NCBI RefSeq assembly: GCF_004005845.1 | Contig: NZ_SADE01000003.1 | Span: forward strand, 310,001 to 374,000 | Direction of reading: 5' to 3' | Length of the DNA: 64,000 bases | Source: Hwanghaeella grinnelliae | GTDB lineage: Bacteria; Pseudomonadota; Alphaproteobacteria; UBA8366; Aestuariispiraceae | Position numbers and translations under genes: made by a program | Part shown: one piece after another, positions 8,758-17,860 of the stretch | How the letters are laid out: each line of letters begins with the position of its first letter | How positions within the stretch are numbered: position 1 is the first letter of the stretch | Notes under the pieces: model-generated | What the model saw: the letters and a program-made list of their open reading frames with translations, nothing else | Database searches by the model: none | What the model was told of the DNA's origin: nothing

Positions 8758-9444
8758 ATGTTCAAAGGTATTATCAAAGCAGCGCTTGCTGGCACCCTTC
8801 TCCTGGGCTTGGCCGGTACAGCACAATCCGCGACCATTGAATGGTTCAGCACCGGCGTCGACGACAGCAGCAATGCTTTGTCCGGCGGTGCTACCGACAC
8901 GCACTATACCGTTGCTTTCAATGGCGGGTCCGCGCAGAGCGCCGTTGTCGTCGACCCCGGCCATCCGAACTGGATTGCACCGCCGGCCAACTCCCGTTGG
9001 ATCGGTGTATCCCCGTCCAACACGACGGACTCGGTCGGTACCTACACGTTCTCGACAAGCTTCGACCTGACCGGCTTTAACCTGTCCACGGCGGAATTCA
9101 GCTTCAACTGGTCCTCGGACAACGAATCGGTCGTCAAGCTGAACGGCACCACGATCACCTCGCTCGCCCATTTTGAGAACGGGCTCAATGCCTGGGCTCA
9201 GTTGAAGAGCTACGTTTACGACTCCGATCTCGACTTGCTGGTGGATGGTGTGAACACCCTCACCTTCGAAGTTGAAAATGCTGTTTGCGGTGGAAAATGC
9301 CTCAACCCGACAGGCCTGCTGGTCTCGGGCCTGGGCGGAACCATCTCGGCTGTTCCCGTTCCCGCGGCGCTTCCGCTGCTGGCCGCGGCCCTCGGCGGTC
9401 TCGGCTTCCTGTCGGCACGCCGCCGCCGGGCCTCAGCCGCCTAA
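8758..9444 (+). CDS. VPLPA-CTERM sorting-domain exported protein
   Basis: About 228 residues. In-frame ATGs lie at 8746, 8755 and 8758. I chose 8758 because GAGG at 8748-8751 gives a 6-nt spacer. A signal peptide (FKGIIKAALAGTLLLGLAGTAQSA) is followed by a serine/threonine-rich beta-type domain with FSFNWSSDNESVVKLNG. At the C-terminus stands the tripartite VPLPA-CTERM tail: VPVPAALPLL, a hydrophobic helix, then RRRR. Such tails are recognised by exosortase-type transpeptidases that anchor or release proteins, often with exopolysaccharide. No exosortase is in the window. A strong terminator follows. The ligand-binding role of the body is unknown. Confidence 0.85.
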   Translation: MFKGIIKAALAGTLLLGLAGTAQSATIEWFSTGVDDSSNALSGGATDTHYTVAFNGGSAQSAVVVDPGHPNWIAPPANSRWIGVSPSNTTDSVGTYTFSTSFDLTGFNLSTAEFSFNWSSDNESVVKLNGTTITSLAHFENGLNAWAQLKSYVYDSDLDLLVDGVNTLTFEVENAVCGGKCLNPTGLLVSGLGGTISAVPVPAALPLLAAALGGLGFLSARRRRASAA

Positions 9445-9472
9445 CAAACACGAACCTTCGTGAACCTGTCTT

Positions 9473-9507
9473 AGAGCCCCGCTTCGTGCGGGGCTCTTGG
9501 TTTTTGG
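9473..9507 (+). terminator. Rho-independent terminator after VPLPA-CTERM gene
   Basis: The 8-bp stem AGAGCCCC (9473-9480) and GGGGCTCT (9490-9497) is followed by a T-rich run. It sits 29 nt after the stop codon of the upstream gene. Confidence 0.85.
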
Positions 9508-9660
9508 GTCCTCGATTTTGGGGCTCATCGACTCTTGGGGGTGCCGCTTGTTTTCACCTGCGGGATGATGCCGCGCCGAAGGCAATCGACGGCCCCACCC
9601 GGCGCGACACCACGGTTGTCATCCCCGAGGCGCTCCTGCCCACACCGCCGGCAGCGCCCC

Positions 9661-9831
9661 ACAGGCCAAACCGTCACGCTCTCGCCCGGCACGGTCGCCC
9701 ATCACATCAAGTCGATCTACCGCAAGCTCGGCATATCCTCCCGCGCCGAAGCCTCATGGCACGCCGCCCGGCTGGGTCTGACCCCAGGGGAAAAGGGCGG
9801 CAAAGCGGGCAAGGAAAACAAGGGCAAGTGA
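9661..9831 (+). pseudogene. LuxR-type helix-turn-helix remnant
   Basis: The frame ending at 9831 contains LSPGTVAHHIKSIYRKLGIS followed by SRAEASWHAARLGL, the last two helices of a LuxR/FixJ DNA-binding domain. Nothing upstream matches a receiver or sensor domain; the preceding 130 bp translate to low-complexity residues. The fragment is best read as the 3' end of a lost response regulator or LuxR-family gene. A basic KGGKAGKENKGK tail follows it. Confidence 0.6.
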
Positions 9832-9999
9832 GCCCTCGTCCCCGAGGGCGCCGTCTTCCAACCTCAAAAAAAGGCCTGCCGGTCACCTATGCGGTGCCGG
9901 TCTGGGATGCCTAGCGCGGGCGATTGGCCGATAAGATGGTGGCGATGCTGCGGGATGGGGCGCAAATGGCACCCAGCACGCCATTCAGAGGCCTGGCTA

Positions 10000-10027
10000 C
10001 GGCAATCGGCAATCGGCAATCGGCAAT
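10000..10027. repeat. Four tandem CGGCAAT heptamers
   Basis: CGGCAAT is repeated four times without interruption at the border between GC-rich DNA and an AT-rich patch that runs to about 10800. It may be a slippage product or a scar of an insertion. Confidence 0.8.
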
Positions 10028-10341
10028 AGATAGAAGGCAGTTTTCAACAAACAACAAAAAATACGATCAAAGGGAACCCAAACAATCTTTTCAAAGTAAT
10101 AAGATTTTTCTAGGTAAAAACCTCAAAAAGAAAATGCCCTACCGATCTAATTTCCACATGCGAAAACAGGATTATATGGGATTTTATCAAGAAAAAAATT
10201 GGAAGAAAAAAGTCAATTAGTATCAACCGTCCAATTGCGAACCGTCTTCTAACAATCTCGGATATCTTTATTTCTGATCGACGTGTTACCTGTATTCCAT
10301 CAATTTGGCAGACTTGTAACACAGGCCTAGCATTTTGCCTC
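10028..10341. other. AT-rich stretch without a convincing gene
   Basis: Base composition falls sharply compared with both flanks. A plus-strand frame here is lysine/asparagine-rich without recognisable domains and is not credible as a gene. The stretch is probably horizontally acquired together with the small membrane protein next to it. Confidence 0.5.
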
Positions 10342-10692
10342 CTAAGTACATAATCTTTTCCGCGAAAAGAGATTTTCTTCTCTGTTGGATGGAAAAAAAT
10401 TCAAATTCGAAAACATGACATGAGGCACAACCGAAAACTCAAAAAATGTCTGCTGCAGCCACACATAAACTTGCCCTATACTCAAATAAAGGAAAACGAA
10501 AGAATTCCAGAAAAGTATTACCGTAAGCGCAATCCAAATTGACCTTTCCGAAACCTTAATCCCAAACAAGCCAGCGTTGGTAGTATCAACCTCAAGATAA
10601 TGCAGCGTAAAAACTACGAATGAAAGCAATATAAGATTTCTCCCATACCTGAGAGAACGGTCGTCTAAGATTGCGTTGCTAGTATCTGCCAT
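10342..10692 (-). CDS. Small hypothetical membrane protein in AT-rich patch
   Basis: 116 residues, not matched to a known family. Two hydrophobic helices are plain (about residues 19-36, LILLSFVVFTLHYL, and about 50-73, IWIALTVILFWNSFVFLYLSIG), joined by a short polar loop, with an aromatic, polar C-terminal tail. Codon usage is AT-rich, unlike the neighbours, which points to recent transfer. The C-terminal part (FFPSNREENLFSRKRLCT) looks atypical and may be a truncated end. No partner gene is adjacent, so no role can be proposed. Confidence 0.5.
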   Translation of the reverse strand: MADTSNAILDDRSLRYGRNLILLSFVVFTLHYLEVDTTNAGLFGIKVSERSIWIALTVILFWNSFVFLYLSIGQVYVWLQQTFFEFSVVPHVMFSNLNFFPSNREENLFSRKRLCT

Positions 10693-10999
10693 TGGATCAC
10701 TACGTATATGGCATTCCTTGTTGATTGATGCGGCTACTATCAGTCCTTCAAAGCCAATTATCTATTTATGTTTCAGTTTATACGCACAACCGAGGCCCCA
10801 CACTCTTTTTCCTTGGTGAAGTAAAAACAACGACAAAGAAACGACGTTTGTAGGTGTTGCCGTCAACGACGGCATTTATGACGCCCACCTCCTAGATGCA
10901 GGGCGCGCCACTCTGAGTTTCCGCCTCGCTGAACGTGTCCCCGGGTAGGTAGGTCGTTCAGCGCGGTCGAACGGCGGGCCTATGCCGCTAGTGCGGAGG
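10693..10999. other. Intergenic, no gene seen
   Basis: 307 bp passing from AT-rich back to GC-rich DNA. No open frame, tRNA or clear repeat is visible. The composition change near 10860 probably marks the right edge of the acquired patch. Confidence 0.5.
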
Positions 11000-11557
11000 T
11001 TACTTAAACAACCAATGTCGGACCAGTTTCGTATAGTTCGGCATGATCAGGGTGACCATCAACACGACGATGACGGCGCTGACGATCAATGTATCCGTGT
11101 AGCGGTTTTCCACCATGCCTAACCCGCGCAATGCGGGGAGTATGGCGAGCGGGACGAAAAGCGCCAGCGGGTAAATCGCCGACCAGGTGACGAGGAACTG
11201 TTTCCAGCGCACCGGCACCCGGGCCTTGGTCCCGTCGGGGACGAACCAGAAATCAAGGCCGGACTGGATATAAAACTCATCGTCCTTGGCCGGCAGCGGG
11301 CGCACCTTTTCGACCAATTTCCGTCTGACAACCGACCCCATCCAGGCTTCCAGATGGTCGCGGGTATCGAAGCGGATGACCACGGTGAAGGTCCCGGTCA
11401 GGCCCGCGACCGGCCGGATGATCTGCGAACCCACGAAGCCGGGATAGCGGCTGCAACAGGGGCTGACTTCCTCAAGCCAGGTTTCGTATCCTGCCTGGTG
11501 TCCGTCTTCCACCCGGTGGGTGATGACGACAGTGGCGCCGCCTTCACCCCCCGCCAA
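11000..11557 (-). CDS. ABM-domain membrane protein
   Basis: 185 residues from a TTG start at 11557. AAGGG precedes it and an in-frame TAA lies just upstream, so no longer start is possible. An antibiotic-biosynthesis-monooxygenase-type ferredoxin-like domain occupies about residues 8-105 (VVITHRVEDGHQAGYETWLEEV, FVGSQIIRP, VIRFDTRDHLEAWM). It is followed by two or three membrane helices (about 120-180). Proteins of this layout are widespread and mostly uncharacterised; the soluble domain resembles haem-degrading and quinol-type monooxygenases. It lies 26 nt downstream of the cupin gene, so the two are probably co-transcribed. Confidence 0.75.
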   Translation of the reverse strand: MAGGEGGATVVITHRVEDGHQAGYETWLEEVSPCCSRYPGFVGSQIIRPVAGLTGTFTVVIRFDTRDHLEAWMGSVVRRKLVEKVRPLPAKDDEFYIQSGLDFWFVPDGTKARVPVRWKQFLVTWSAIYPLALFVPLAILPALRGLGMVENRYTDTLIVSAVIVVLMVTLIMPNYTKLVRHWLFK

Positions 11558-11583
11558 TCGCGACCCTTACGGCGCGGCGACGC

Positions 11584-11889
11584 TCATTTAAGGAATTCAA
11601 CTTCCACGAAGGCGCATTCGAAATCGTTGCCGTTGAGGACGTCATGTTCCACGCCGGTCTCGCGGAAATAGGGGACGCCGTTTTTCATTTCCGCCTTGGT
11701 GCGGGTGCCGTCGGGCAGGTCGATTTCCAGGAAGCCGTCGAACAGGGGGACCACCACGTAATCGTATTCATGCCGGTGCCAGCCCGTATTGTCGCCCTTC
11801 TGCTTGAACCGCCATTCGGTGACACGGGTGCGGGGATTGTCGATGAAAACGGTGGGGATGGCGGTACCGGGTTTGTTGTCGCTGCACAT
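11584..11889 (-). CDS. Small cupin-domain protein
   Basis: 101 residues forming a single cupin barrel. WHRHEYDYVVVPLFDGFLEI carries the first metal-binding motif (two His and a Glu), and VPYFRETGVEHDVLNG carries the last His. The opening residues (NPRTRVTEWRFKQKGDNTGWH) fit the compact one-domain cupins often found as regulators or small-molecule isomerases. It is first in a two-gene unit with the ABM-domain protein. The substrate is unknown. Confidence 0.78.
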   Translation of the reverse strand: MCSDNKPGTAIPTVFIDNPRTRVTEWRFKQKGDNTGWHRHEYDYVVVPLFDGFLEIDLPDGTRTKAEMKNGVPYFRETGVEHDVLNGNDFECAFVEVEFLK

Positions 11890-12149
11890 GATGGGAAAAC
11901 TCCAAAAAAGACACGGAAACTCAGGCGATACTACAGGGCGCGCGCCCGTCCCCGCATATCCAATCCGCGCCCATCCGCCCGGGCCATTTATCGGCCCACT
12001 CCCCGCCCCCCGGTCAATCGGCGCGACCGCGGTGTGAGGAAATCTCTTCCCCCTCTCCCGATAGGGACGGGTAGGTTGGTTTGGCCCCTAGGTTGCTCTA
12101 GCCGGGGGCTTTGCGGCTGGCTATCCTGCATGCTGTCTTTTCATTCAGG

Positions 12150-12165
12150 GCCCGCAGCCGCGGGC
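12150..12165 (+). promoter_or_regulatory. Leader hairpin before flavoprotein gene
   Basis: GCCCGC-AGCC-GCGGGC followed by TCTTTAAT lies 24 nt before the ATG. It may be a small attenuator or the end of an upstream transcript. The rest of 11890-12188 shows no gene. Confidence 0.3.
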
Positions 12166-12188
12166 TCTTTAATCCGGGGGTTGTTTCC

Positions 12189-14672
12189 ATGGCTGCTGCC
12201 TTGCCGTCGCAAGCGGATGTCGTCATCGTCGGCGGGGGGATCGCCGGCTGTTCCATCGCCTATCACCTGACCAAGATCGGCATCACCGACGTGGTCCTGC
12301 TGGAGCGCAAGCAATTGACCAGCGGCACCACCTGGCACGCCGCCGGACTGATGGGGCAGTTGCGCGCCAACCGGAACATGACCGAACTGGCCCGCTATAC
12401 GACGGAGCTGATGTTCGACCTCGAAAAGGAAACCGGGCAGTCGACCGGCTTCAAGCAGAACGGCTCCCTGAGCACCGCGCTGACCGAGGCGCGGTTCGAG
12501 GAGTTGAAACGCGGCGCCTCCATGGCGATGAGTTTCGGGCTGGACTGCCATGTGCTCACCCCCGACGCCTTGAAGGAAATGCACCCGCTGCTGAATACCG
12601 ACGGCGTGGTCGGCGGCGTCCACCTGCCGGGAGACGGCCAGACCAACCCGATCGACACGACCCAGGCCTTCGCCAAGGGCGCGCGAATGGGCGGCGCGAA
12701 GATTTTCGAGGAAACCAAGGTCGAGCGCATCCTGGTGGAGAACGGCCGGGCGGTCGGCGTCGTTACGGCGAAAGGCGAGATCAGGGCGTCCACCGTCGTC
12801 ATCGCCGGCGGCATGTGGTCGCGCGATTTGGGCGGCATGGTCGGCGTCAATATCCCCCTCCACGCGGCCGAACATTTCTACATCGTCACCGAACCGCTCG
12901 ACGGGTTGCCCGGCGATCTGCCGGTGCTGCGGGTGACCGACGAGCATGCCTATTACAAGGAAGACGCGGGCAAGATCCTGCTCGGCTGTTTCGAACCCGT
13001 CGCCAAGCCCTGGGGCATGGAGGGGATCGCGGAGGACCACGCTTTCGAAACCCTGCCGGAGGATTTCGACCATTTCGAGCCGATCCTGGAAATGGCGATG
13101 AACCGCCTGCCTATCCTGCAGGAAGCGGGGATCGCGCTGTTCTTCAACGGGCCGGAGAGCTTCACGCCGGATGACCGTTATATATTGGGCGAAGCCCCGG
13201 AAGTGGCGGACCTTTTCCTGGCCTGCGGGTTCAACTCCATCGGCATCCAGTCGTCCGGCGGCGTCGGCAAGGTGCTGGCGGACTGGATCCGCGACCGGCA
13301 CCCGCCGATGGACCTGATCGATGTGGATTGCCGGCGTATGATGCCGTTCCAATCCAACAGGAACTATCTGCACGACCGGACGACGGAGACGCTGGGCCTG
13401 CTCTATGCCATGCATTGGCCGAATTATCAGCCGGTCACCGCGCGCGGCGCCCGGCGCACGCCCCTGCATGACAAGATGCTGAATGCGGGCGCCGCGATGG
13501 GCGAAACGGCGGGCTGGGAAAGGCCGATGTTCTTTGCCGATACCGCCGAGGGCCGAGACTTCGGCTACAGCTACGGCCGGCCGTCCTGGTTCGATGCGGT
13601 CGGCCGCGAATGCCGGGCGATGGCCGACGGCGTCGGGCTGTTCGATCAATCCTCCTTCCCGAAATTCCTGGTAGAGGGGCGTGACGCCTGCGCCGTCCTG
13701 AACCGGATTTCAGCCAATCAGGTGGATGTGGAACCGGGCCGCACCGTCTATACCCAATGGCTCAACGAGCGCGGCGGTATCGAGGCGGACCTGACCGTCA
13801 CGCGGTTTTCGGAAACCCAATTCTGGGTCGTCACCGCCGGCGGCGCGCAGACCCGCGACTTCGCCTGGCTGAAGAAACACATCCCCGCAGATGCCCATTG
13901 CGTCGCGGTCGATATCACCAGCGGGTTGCCGATGATCGGCTTGATGGGCCCACAAAGCCGGGCCTTGCTGGAAAAGCTGACCGGCGCGGACCTGTCGAAC
14001 GACTCCTTCCCCTTCGGCGCCTCACGGGAATTGGAAATCGGCTATGCCAAAATTCGCGCCAACCGGCTGACCTATGTCGGCGAGTTGGGATGGGAAATCT
14101 ACATCCCCGCCGACTTCGCGCAGAACGTCTATGAGGCGATTTTGGAAGCGGGACCCGAATTCGGCCTGACCCATTGCGGCTATTTCGCCATGGGCGCCTG
14201 CCGGACCGAAAAAGGCTATCGCCATTGGGGCCACGATATCGGCGATGAGGACAACCCGCTGGAGGCCGGATTGGGCTTCGCGATCGCCTGGGACAAGGCG
14301 GATGGATTCATCGGCCGCGATGCGCTTTTGAAGGCGCGCGCCGACCGCGACGCCAAGGGGGCGCTCGACCGCAGACTGGTGCAAATCATGATACGGGAAA
14401 CCGGCGAATCCGCCCCGATGCTGTATCACGAAGAACCGGTGCTGCGGGACGGCAAGGTGGTCGGGTCGATCACCTCGGGCGCCTGGGGGCACCGCCTGCA
14501 TGACGGCAAGGGCGCGTCAATCGGGATGGGCTATGTGAGCGATGCCGACGGCGTCACCCTGGACTGGATTTCGACCGGCGATTGGGAAGTCGAGGTGGCC
14601 TGGAAACGCTATCCCATCGACCTGCAGTTCAAGCCCTGGTACGACCCGAAATCGGAGCGTGTAAAAGCCTGA
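12189..14672 (+). CDS. Dimethylglycine/sarcosine dehydrogenase-like flavoprotein
   Basis: 827 residues from ATG 12189, just before the FAD-binding fold. The N-terminal half is a DAO-type oxidoreductase: [17 protein letters not shown] binds FAD, and [10 protein letters not shown] has the His that carries covalent FAD in this family. The C-terminal half is a GcvT-like folate domain ([37 protein letters not shown]). Related enzymes oxidatively demethylate dimethylglycine or sarcosine and pass the C1 unit to tetrahydrofolate. Length and domain order are normal. A TAXI binding protein and TRAP permease follow on the same strand 151 nt downstream, suggesting uptake of the substrate or of a related acid. 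A paralogue lies at 58089-60515. Confidence 0.88.
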   Translation: MAAALPSQADVVIVGGGIAGCSIAYHLTKIGITDVVLLERKQLTSGTTWHAAGLMGQLRANRNMTELARYTTELMFDLEKETGQSTGFKQNGSLSTALTEARFEELKRGASMAMSFGLDCHVLTPDALKEMHPLLNTDGVVGGVHLPGDGQTNPIDTTQAFAKGARMGGAKIFEETKVERILVENGRAVGVVTAKGEIRASTVVIAGGMWSRDLGGMVGVNIPLHAAEHFYIVTEPLDGLPGDLPVLRVTDEHAYYKEDAGKILLGCFEPVAKPWGMEGIAEDHAFETLPEDFDHFEPILEMAMNRLPILQEAGIALFFNGPESFTPDDRYILGEAPEVADLFLACGFNSIGIQSSGGVGKVLADWIRDRHPPMDLIDVDCRRMMPFQSNRNYLHDRTTETLGLLYAMHWPNYQPVTARGARRTPLHDKMLNAGAAMGETAGWERPMFFADTAEGRDFGYSYGRPSWFDAVGRECRAMADGVGLFDQSSFPKFLVEGRDACAVLNRISANQVDVEPGRTVYTQWLNERGGIEADLTVTRFSETQFWVVTAGGAQTRDFAWLKKHIPADAHCVAVDITSGLPMIGLMGPQSRALLEKLTGADLSNDSFPFGASRELEIGYAKIRANRLTYVGELGWEIYIPADFAQNVYEAILEAGPEFGLTHCGYFAMGACRTEKGYRHWGHDIGDEDNPLEAGLGFAIAWDKADGFIGRDALLKARADRDAKGALDRRLVQIMIRETGESAPMLYHEEPVLRDGKVVGSITSGAWGHRLHDGKGASIGMGYVSDADGVTLDWISTGDWEVEVAWKRYPIDLQFKPWYDPKSERVKA

Positions 14673-14823
14673 TCGCCGCGCCGTCCACGTCCATGCATCT
14701 TTTCTGAACAAGCCACGTTTTCACAACCGCCCGGCATTGCCACGGGGCGCGTTCTCTATAGAGTCGGCGATCCAATAACCGCGCGAAGCGCACCCAGATC
14801 ACACGCATCCGAACAAGGGGAGG

Positions 14824-15798
14824 ATGAGAATGCATTTCCGGTTCACGAAAACCATGGGGGCCGCGATCGGTCTCGCCGCCGCCATCGGCATCGCCGCGAC
14901 GGCATCCGCCGAAACCCGCGTCACCTACAAATCCGCCAAATCGACCTCCTCTTACTATCAAATGGCGGTGCAAATCGCCGAGGCGATGAAGGCCGGCACG
15001 AATGGCGAGGTGATCGTCACCGTCGAGGAAAGCCAGGGGTCCGTCCAGAACGTGATGGAAGCCAAGGCGCGTGGCGGCGATTACGTCTTCACGACCCCGC
15101 CCGTCCTGGTGAAACTGGCCAAGGCCGGCAAAGCCATGTTCGAGGGCAAGGGCGATCCGAAATTCGACGAAATCCGCGCCCTGTTCCCGATCCCCTCGCT
15201 GACCATGCATTTCGTCATGTCCGACGATAGCGGCGTCACCGATTTCGCCGGCATGGAAGGCAAGACCATCCTGCTCGGCAAGGGCTCGTTCGGGGCAAAA
15301 GAAGGCGCGAAATATCTGGGCCTCTTCGGCTTGGAAGGAAAAGTGGACTTGGCCGAGATCGAATTGTCCAACGCGGTCCCGGCGCTGAAGAACGGCCAGA
15401 TCGACGGCTTCGTCACGGCCGGTTCCTGGCCCGCGCCGAATGTCATCGAGGCGGCGGCGACCACCGGCGTCACGGTGCTGTCGCTGACCGACGATCAGAT
15501 CGCCAAGACCAAGCGCACCAAGCTCACCATCCCGGCCGGCACCTATGCGGGCCAGGACAGCGACATCACCACGACCTCGCTGCCCGTCGTCGCCTATACG
15601 ACTACCGCGATGGACGATGACACCGCCTATCAGCTGACCAAGACCTATTGGGAACAGAAGTCCAAGATGGGTGCGGCCGCGGCCTGGTGGAACGGCGTCG
15701 ACGAAGGCCTGATGGCGAATATCATCGGCAAGATCCATCCGGGCGCCGCGAAGTACTACAAGGAAGCCGGCATGGCCCTAACCGAAAGCCAAATGTGA
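14824..15798 (+). CDS. TAXI-family TRAP transporter substrate-binding protein
   Basis: 324 residues with a cleavable signal peptide (about residues 1-29, ending ATASA). The mature protein begins ETRVTYKSAKSTSSYYQMA and shows the TAXI-type repeated lobes, including DFAGMEGKTILLGKGSFGAKEG and LKNGQIDGFVTAGSWP. It binds its ligand in the periplasm and delivers it to the fused TRAP permease encoded 101 nt downstream. GGGGAGG precedes the ATG. A hairpin with T-run lies between the two genes, consistent with excess production of the binding protein. The ligand is unknown; nearness to a methylated-amine dehydrogenase is the only hint. Confidence 0.88.
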   Translation: MRMHFRFTKTMGAAIGLAAAIGIAATASAETRVTYKSAKSTSSYYQMAVQIAEAMKAGTNGEVIVTVEESQGSVQNVMEAKARGGDYVFTTPPVLVKLAKAGKAMFEGKGDPKFDEIRALFPIPSLTMHFVMSDDSGVTDFAGMEGKTILLGKGSFGAKEGAKYLGLFGLEGKVDLAEIELSNAVPALKNGQIDGFVTAGSWPAPNVIEAAATTGVTVLSLTDDQIAKTKRTKLTIPAGTYAGQDSDITTTSLPVVAYTTTAMDDDTAYQLTKTYWEQKSKMGAAAAWWNGVDEGLMANIIGKIHPGAAKYYKEAGMALTESQM

Positions 15799-15838
15799 CC
15801 GTCGCGCAGATGTAATCGACCGGCATATTCACCTTTGG

Positions 15839-15875
15839 ACCCGGGTACAGGCGCGCGCTTGGCCCGGGTTTTCTC
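15839..15875 (+). terminator. Hairpin/attenuator between binding protein and permease
   Basis: ACCCGGG (15839-15845) pairs with CCCGGGT (15863-15869), followed by TTTTCTCT. It stands in the only gap of the transporter operon and would reduce read-through into the permease gene. Confidence 0.6.
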
Positions 15876-15899
15876 TAACATTTCAGCAGTAGCCGCAGG

Positions 15900-17690
15900 A
15901 TGCAGGATCAACGCCCCCTCAACGGATTGTCCCGGATTTTCTGGCTGGGCTTTGGTATCTGCCTGGTCGTGTTTCATTTGGGGCTGATTTTCTACGGGCT
16001 TGTCCCGAATCTGATCAGCCGGCCGATCCATATGGCCTTCGCCCTGCCCTGGATACTCGTCCTGGCCGCGCGGCCGGGCTGGGAGCGGATCAGCGGCACG
16101 ATGCTGGCGGCACTCGGCGTCGCAGCCTGTCTATGGATCGCGCTGAACCGCGACATGCTGGGCAACCAATACGGTTTCCTGGAAGGGACGTTTCAGATCG
16201 GCATCGCCGCCGTCCTGATCCTGGTCGTGCTGGAAGCCGCCCGCCGCGCCATCGGCTGGCCGTTGCCGACGGTCGCGGCCGCCGCGCTTCTTTACGGATT
16301 GTTCGGCCAGCACATCCCGGGCGAGTTCGGGCATTCGGGCACCCCACTCGCCAGTTTCCTGGGCACGCTGACCATCGCGGAAGGCGGGTTGTGGGGCAGC
16401 CTGACCAGCGTTTCAGTGAATGTGGTCGCGCTCTTCGTCATCTTCGGGGCGTTTCTAAACGCGGGTGAGGCCGGCCAAGGCTTCATGAACATCGCGGCTG
16501 CCGCCGCCGGGCGGCTGAACGGCGGGGCGGCCAAGGTTTCGGTGCTTTCCTCGGCGTTGTTCGGGTCGATTTCCGGCTCGGCATCCGCCAATGTCGCGTC
16601 GACCGGCGCGATCACCCTGCCGGCCATGACCAAACTGGGCTATCCCAAGCGGCTAGCCGGGGCGGTTGAAGCGGTCGCTTCTTCCGGCGGGCAGATCATG
16701 CCGCCGCTGATGGGGGCCGGCGCTTTCGTCATGGTCGAGCTGACGGGCGTTCCCTATACCAGCGTCATGGCCGCCGCCCTGCCGCCCGCCCTGCTCTATT
16801 TCTTCGCGGTCTGGATCGGCATCAACGCCTATGCGCGCCGTTTCGAGCTGGCCCCCATCGCGGCGGAGGACAAGCCGGCCACACGTGATGTCGTGATCAC
16901 CGCCGCTTTCTTCCTGGTGCCTTTCGCGGTGCTGATGTGGGGCATGTTCGTCTCAAACGTGACCCCGCAATATGCTGCCTGTCTTGCCACCTTGGTGGGC
17001 GCGGCGATGCTGATCGTCGACGGCAGGCTTAAGATCGATCTGCGCGTCATGGCGGTGCGCCTGGAGGGTGCCTTCCTAGGCGCCGGCCGTCAGGTCGCGA
17101 TGATCGCGTCCATCATCCTTTGCGCCTCGCTGATCATCGGCGTGCTGTCGATCACCGGGCTGGGGGTGAAGATAACCTCCCTCATCCTAAGCGGTTCCGG
17201 CGGGCTGCTGTGGCCCTCACTGCTGCTGACGGCGGTTGCCTGCCTGGTCCTGGGCATGGAAGTCCCGACCACGGCGGCATATGTGATCTGCATATCCGTC
17301 GCCGGGCCGGCCTTGATCGAGCTGGGCTTGCAGCCCCTGCAGGCGCATCTTTTCGTCTTCTGGTTCGCGCTTTTGTCGACCATCACGCCGCCGGTTTGCG
17401 GTGCGGTCTTCATCGCCGCCGGGATGGTCGGAGAGAATTGGCTGAAAGTCGCGGTCACCGCCATGGCCTTGGGTGTCGGGCTGTACGTCATTCCGCTCGG
17501 TATGATCGCAAACCCCGCCGTCATTGCCTTGGAAGCCAACCCCTTAGCCAGCGTCCTGGCAAGCGTGAAGCTAGCAATCGGATTGGCGCTGCTTTCCTAC
17601 GGCCTTATCGGCACCAAAAAACTTGTGCCCAGTCTTGCTCTCATCGGGGTCGGTATCGCCGTCGTAATCCTGGATTTCAGCGCTATCTAG
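15900..17690 (+). CDS. Fused TRAP transporter permease (4TM/12TM, TAXI type)
   Basis: 596 residues with many membrane helices. The N-terminal third corresponds to the small DctQ-like membrane subunit. The rest is the DctM-type channel with the glycine/serine-rich family segments ALFGSISGSASANVASTGAI and SSGGQIMPPLMGAGAF. This fused form is typical of TAXI-TRAP systems, which import solutes driven by ion gradients using the periplasmic binding protein encoded just upstream. Length is somewhat short for the family (600-850) but all conserved parts are there. The substrate is unknown. Confidence 0.9.
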   Translation: MQDQRPLNGLSRIFWLGFGICLVVFHLGLIFYGLVPNLISRPIHMAFALPWILVLAARPGWERISGTMLAALGVAACLWIALNRDMLGNQYGFLEGTFQIGIAAVLILVVLEAARRAIGWPLPTVAAAALLYGLFGQHIPGEFGHSGTPLASFLGTLTIAEGGLWGSLTSVSVNVVALFVIFGAFLNAGEAGQGFMNIAAAAAGRLNGGAAKVSVLSSALFGSISGSASANVASTGAITLPAMTKLGYPKRLAGAVEAVASSGGQIMPPLMGAGAFVMVELTGVPYTSVMAAALPPALLYFFAVWIGINAYARRFELAPIAAEDKPATRDVVITAAFFLVPFAVLMWGMFVSNVTPQYAACLATLVGAAMLIVDGRLKIDLRVMAVRLEGAFLGAGRQVAMIASIILCASLIIGVLSITGLGVKITSLILSGSGGLLWPSLLLTAVACLVLGMEVPTTAAYVICISVAGPALIELGLQPLQAHLFVFWFALLSTITPPVCGAVFIAAGMVGENWLKVAVTAMALGVGLYVIPLGMIANPAVIALEANPLASVLASVKLAIGLALLSYGLIGTKKLVPSLALIGVGIAVVILDFSAI

Positions 17691-17860
17691 AAGCCGGAGA
17701 ACTTGTATGAAAGTGCTATTTTTAAGCAAATCCCCTAAAAAATACTAAGATTCTTTTTACCCTTTTCCCCTAGCTTGGCGGCAATTCGCAGTGGCAAGAA
17801 TATGCCAGCCCATCCGCGCCGCCGCATCAGCGACGGTCATCCATTTTCGGGGAAATTTAT

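Noticed and set aside
9924-10220. 98-codon plus-strand frame in the AT-rich patch
   Set aside because: Runs through the CGGCAAT repeat and a lysine/asparagine-rich stretch. No domain, no ribosome site, composition change within the frame.
12141-13649. A 502-codon open frame opposite the first dimethylglycine-dehydrogenase-like gene
   Set aside because: It mirrors a clear FAD/GcvT protein on the other strand. It is His/Asp/Arg-rich with no domain, an effect of high-GC third positions.
17780-17800. Possible sigma-54 promoter (TGGC...GC) before the first tandem chemoreceptor
   Set aside because: Spacing between the GG and GC elements is one base short, and the TGGCA/TGCCA dyad nearby gives a simpler reading. 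Not supported.
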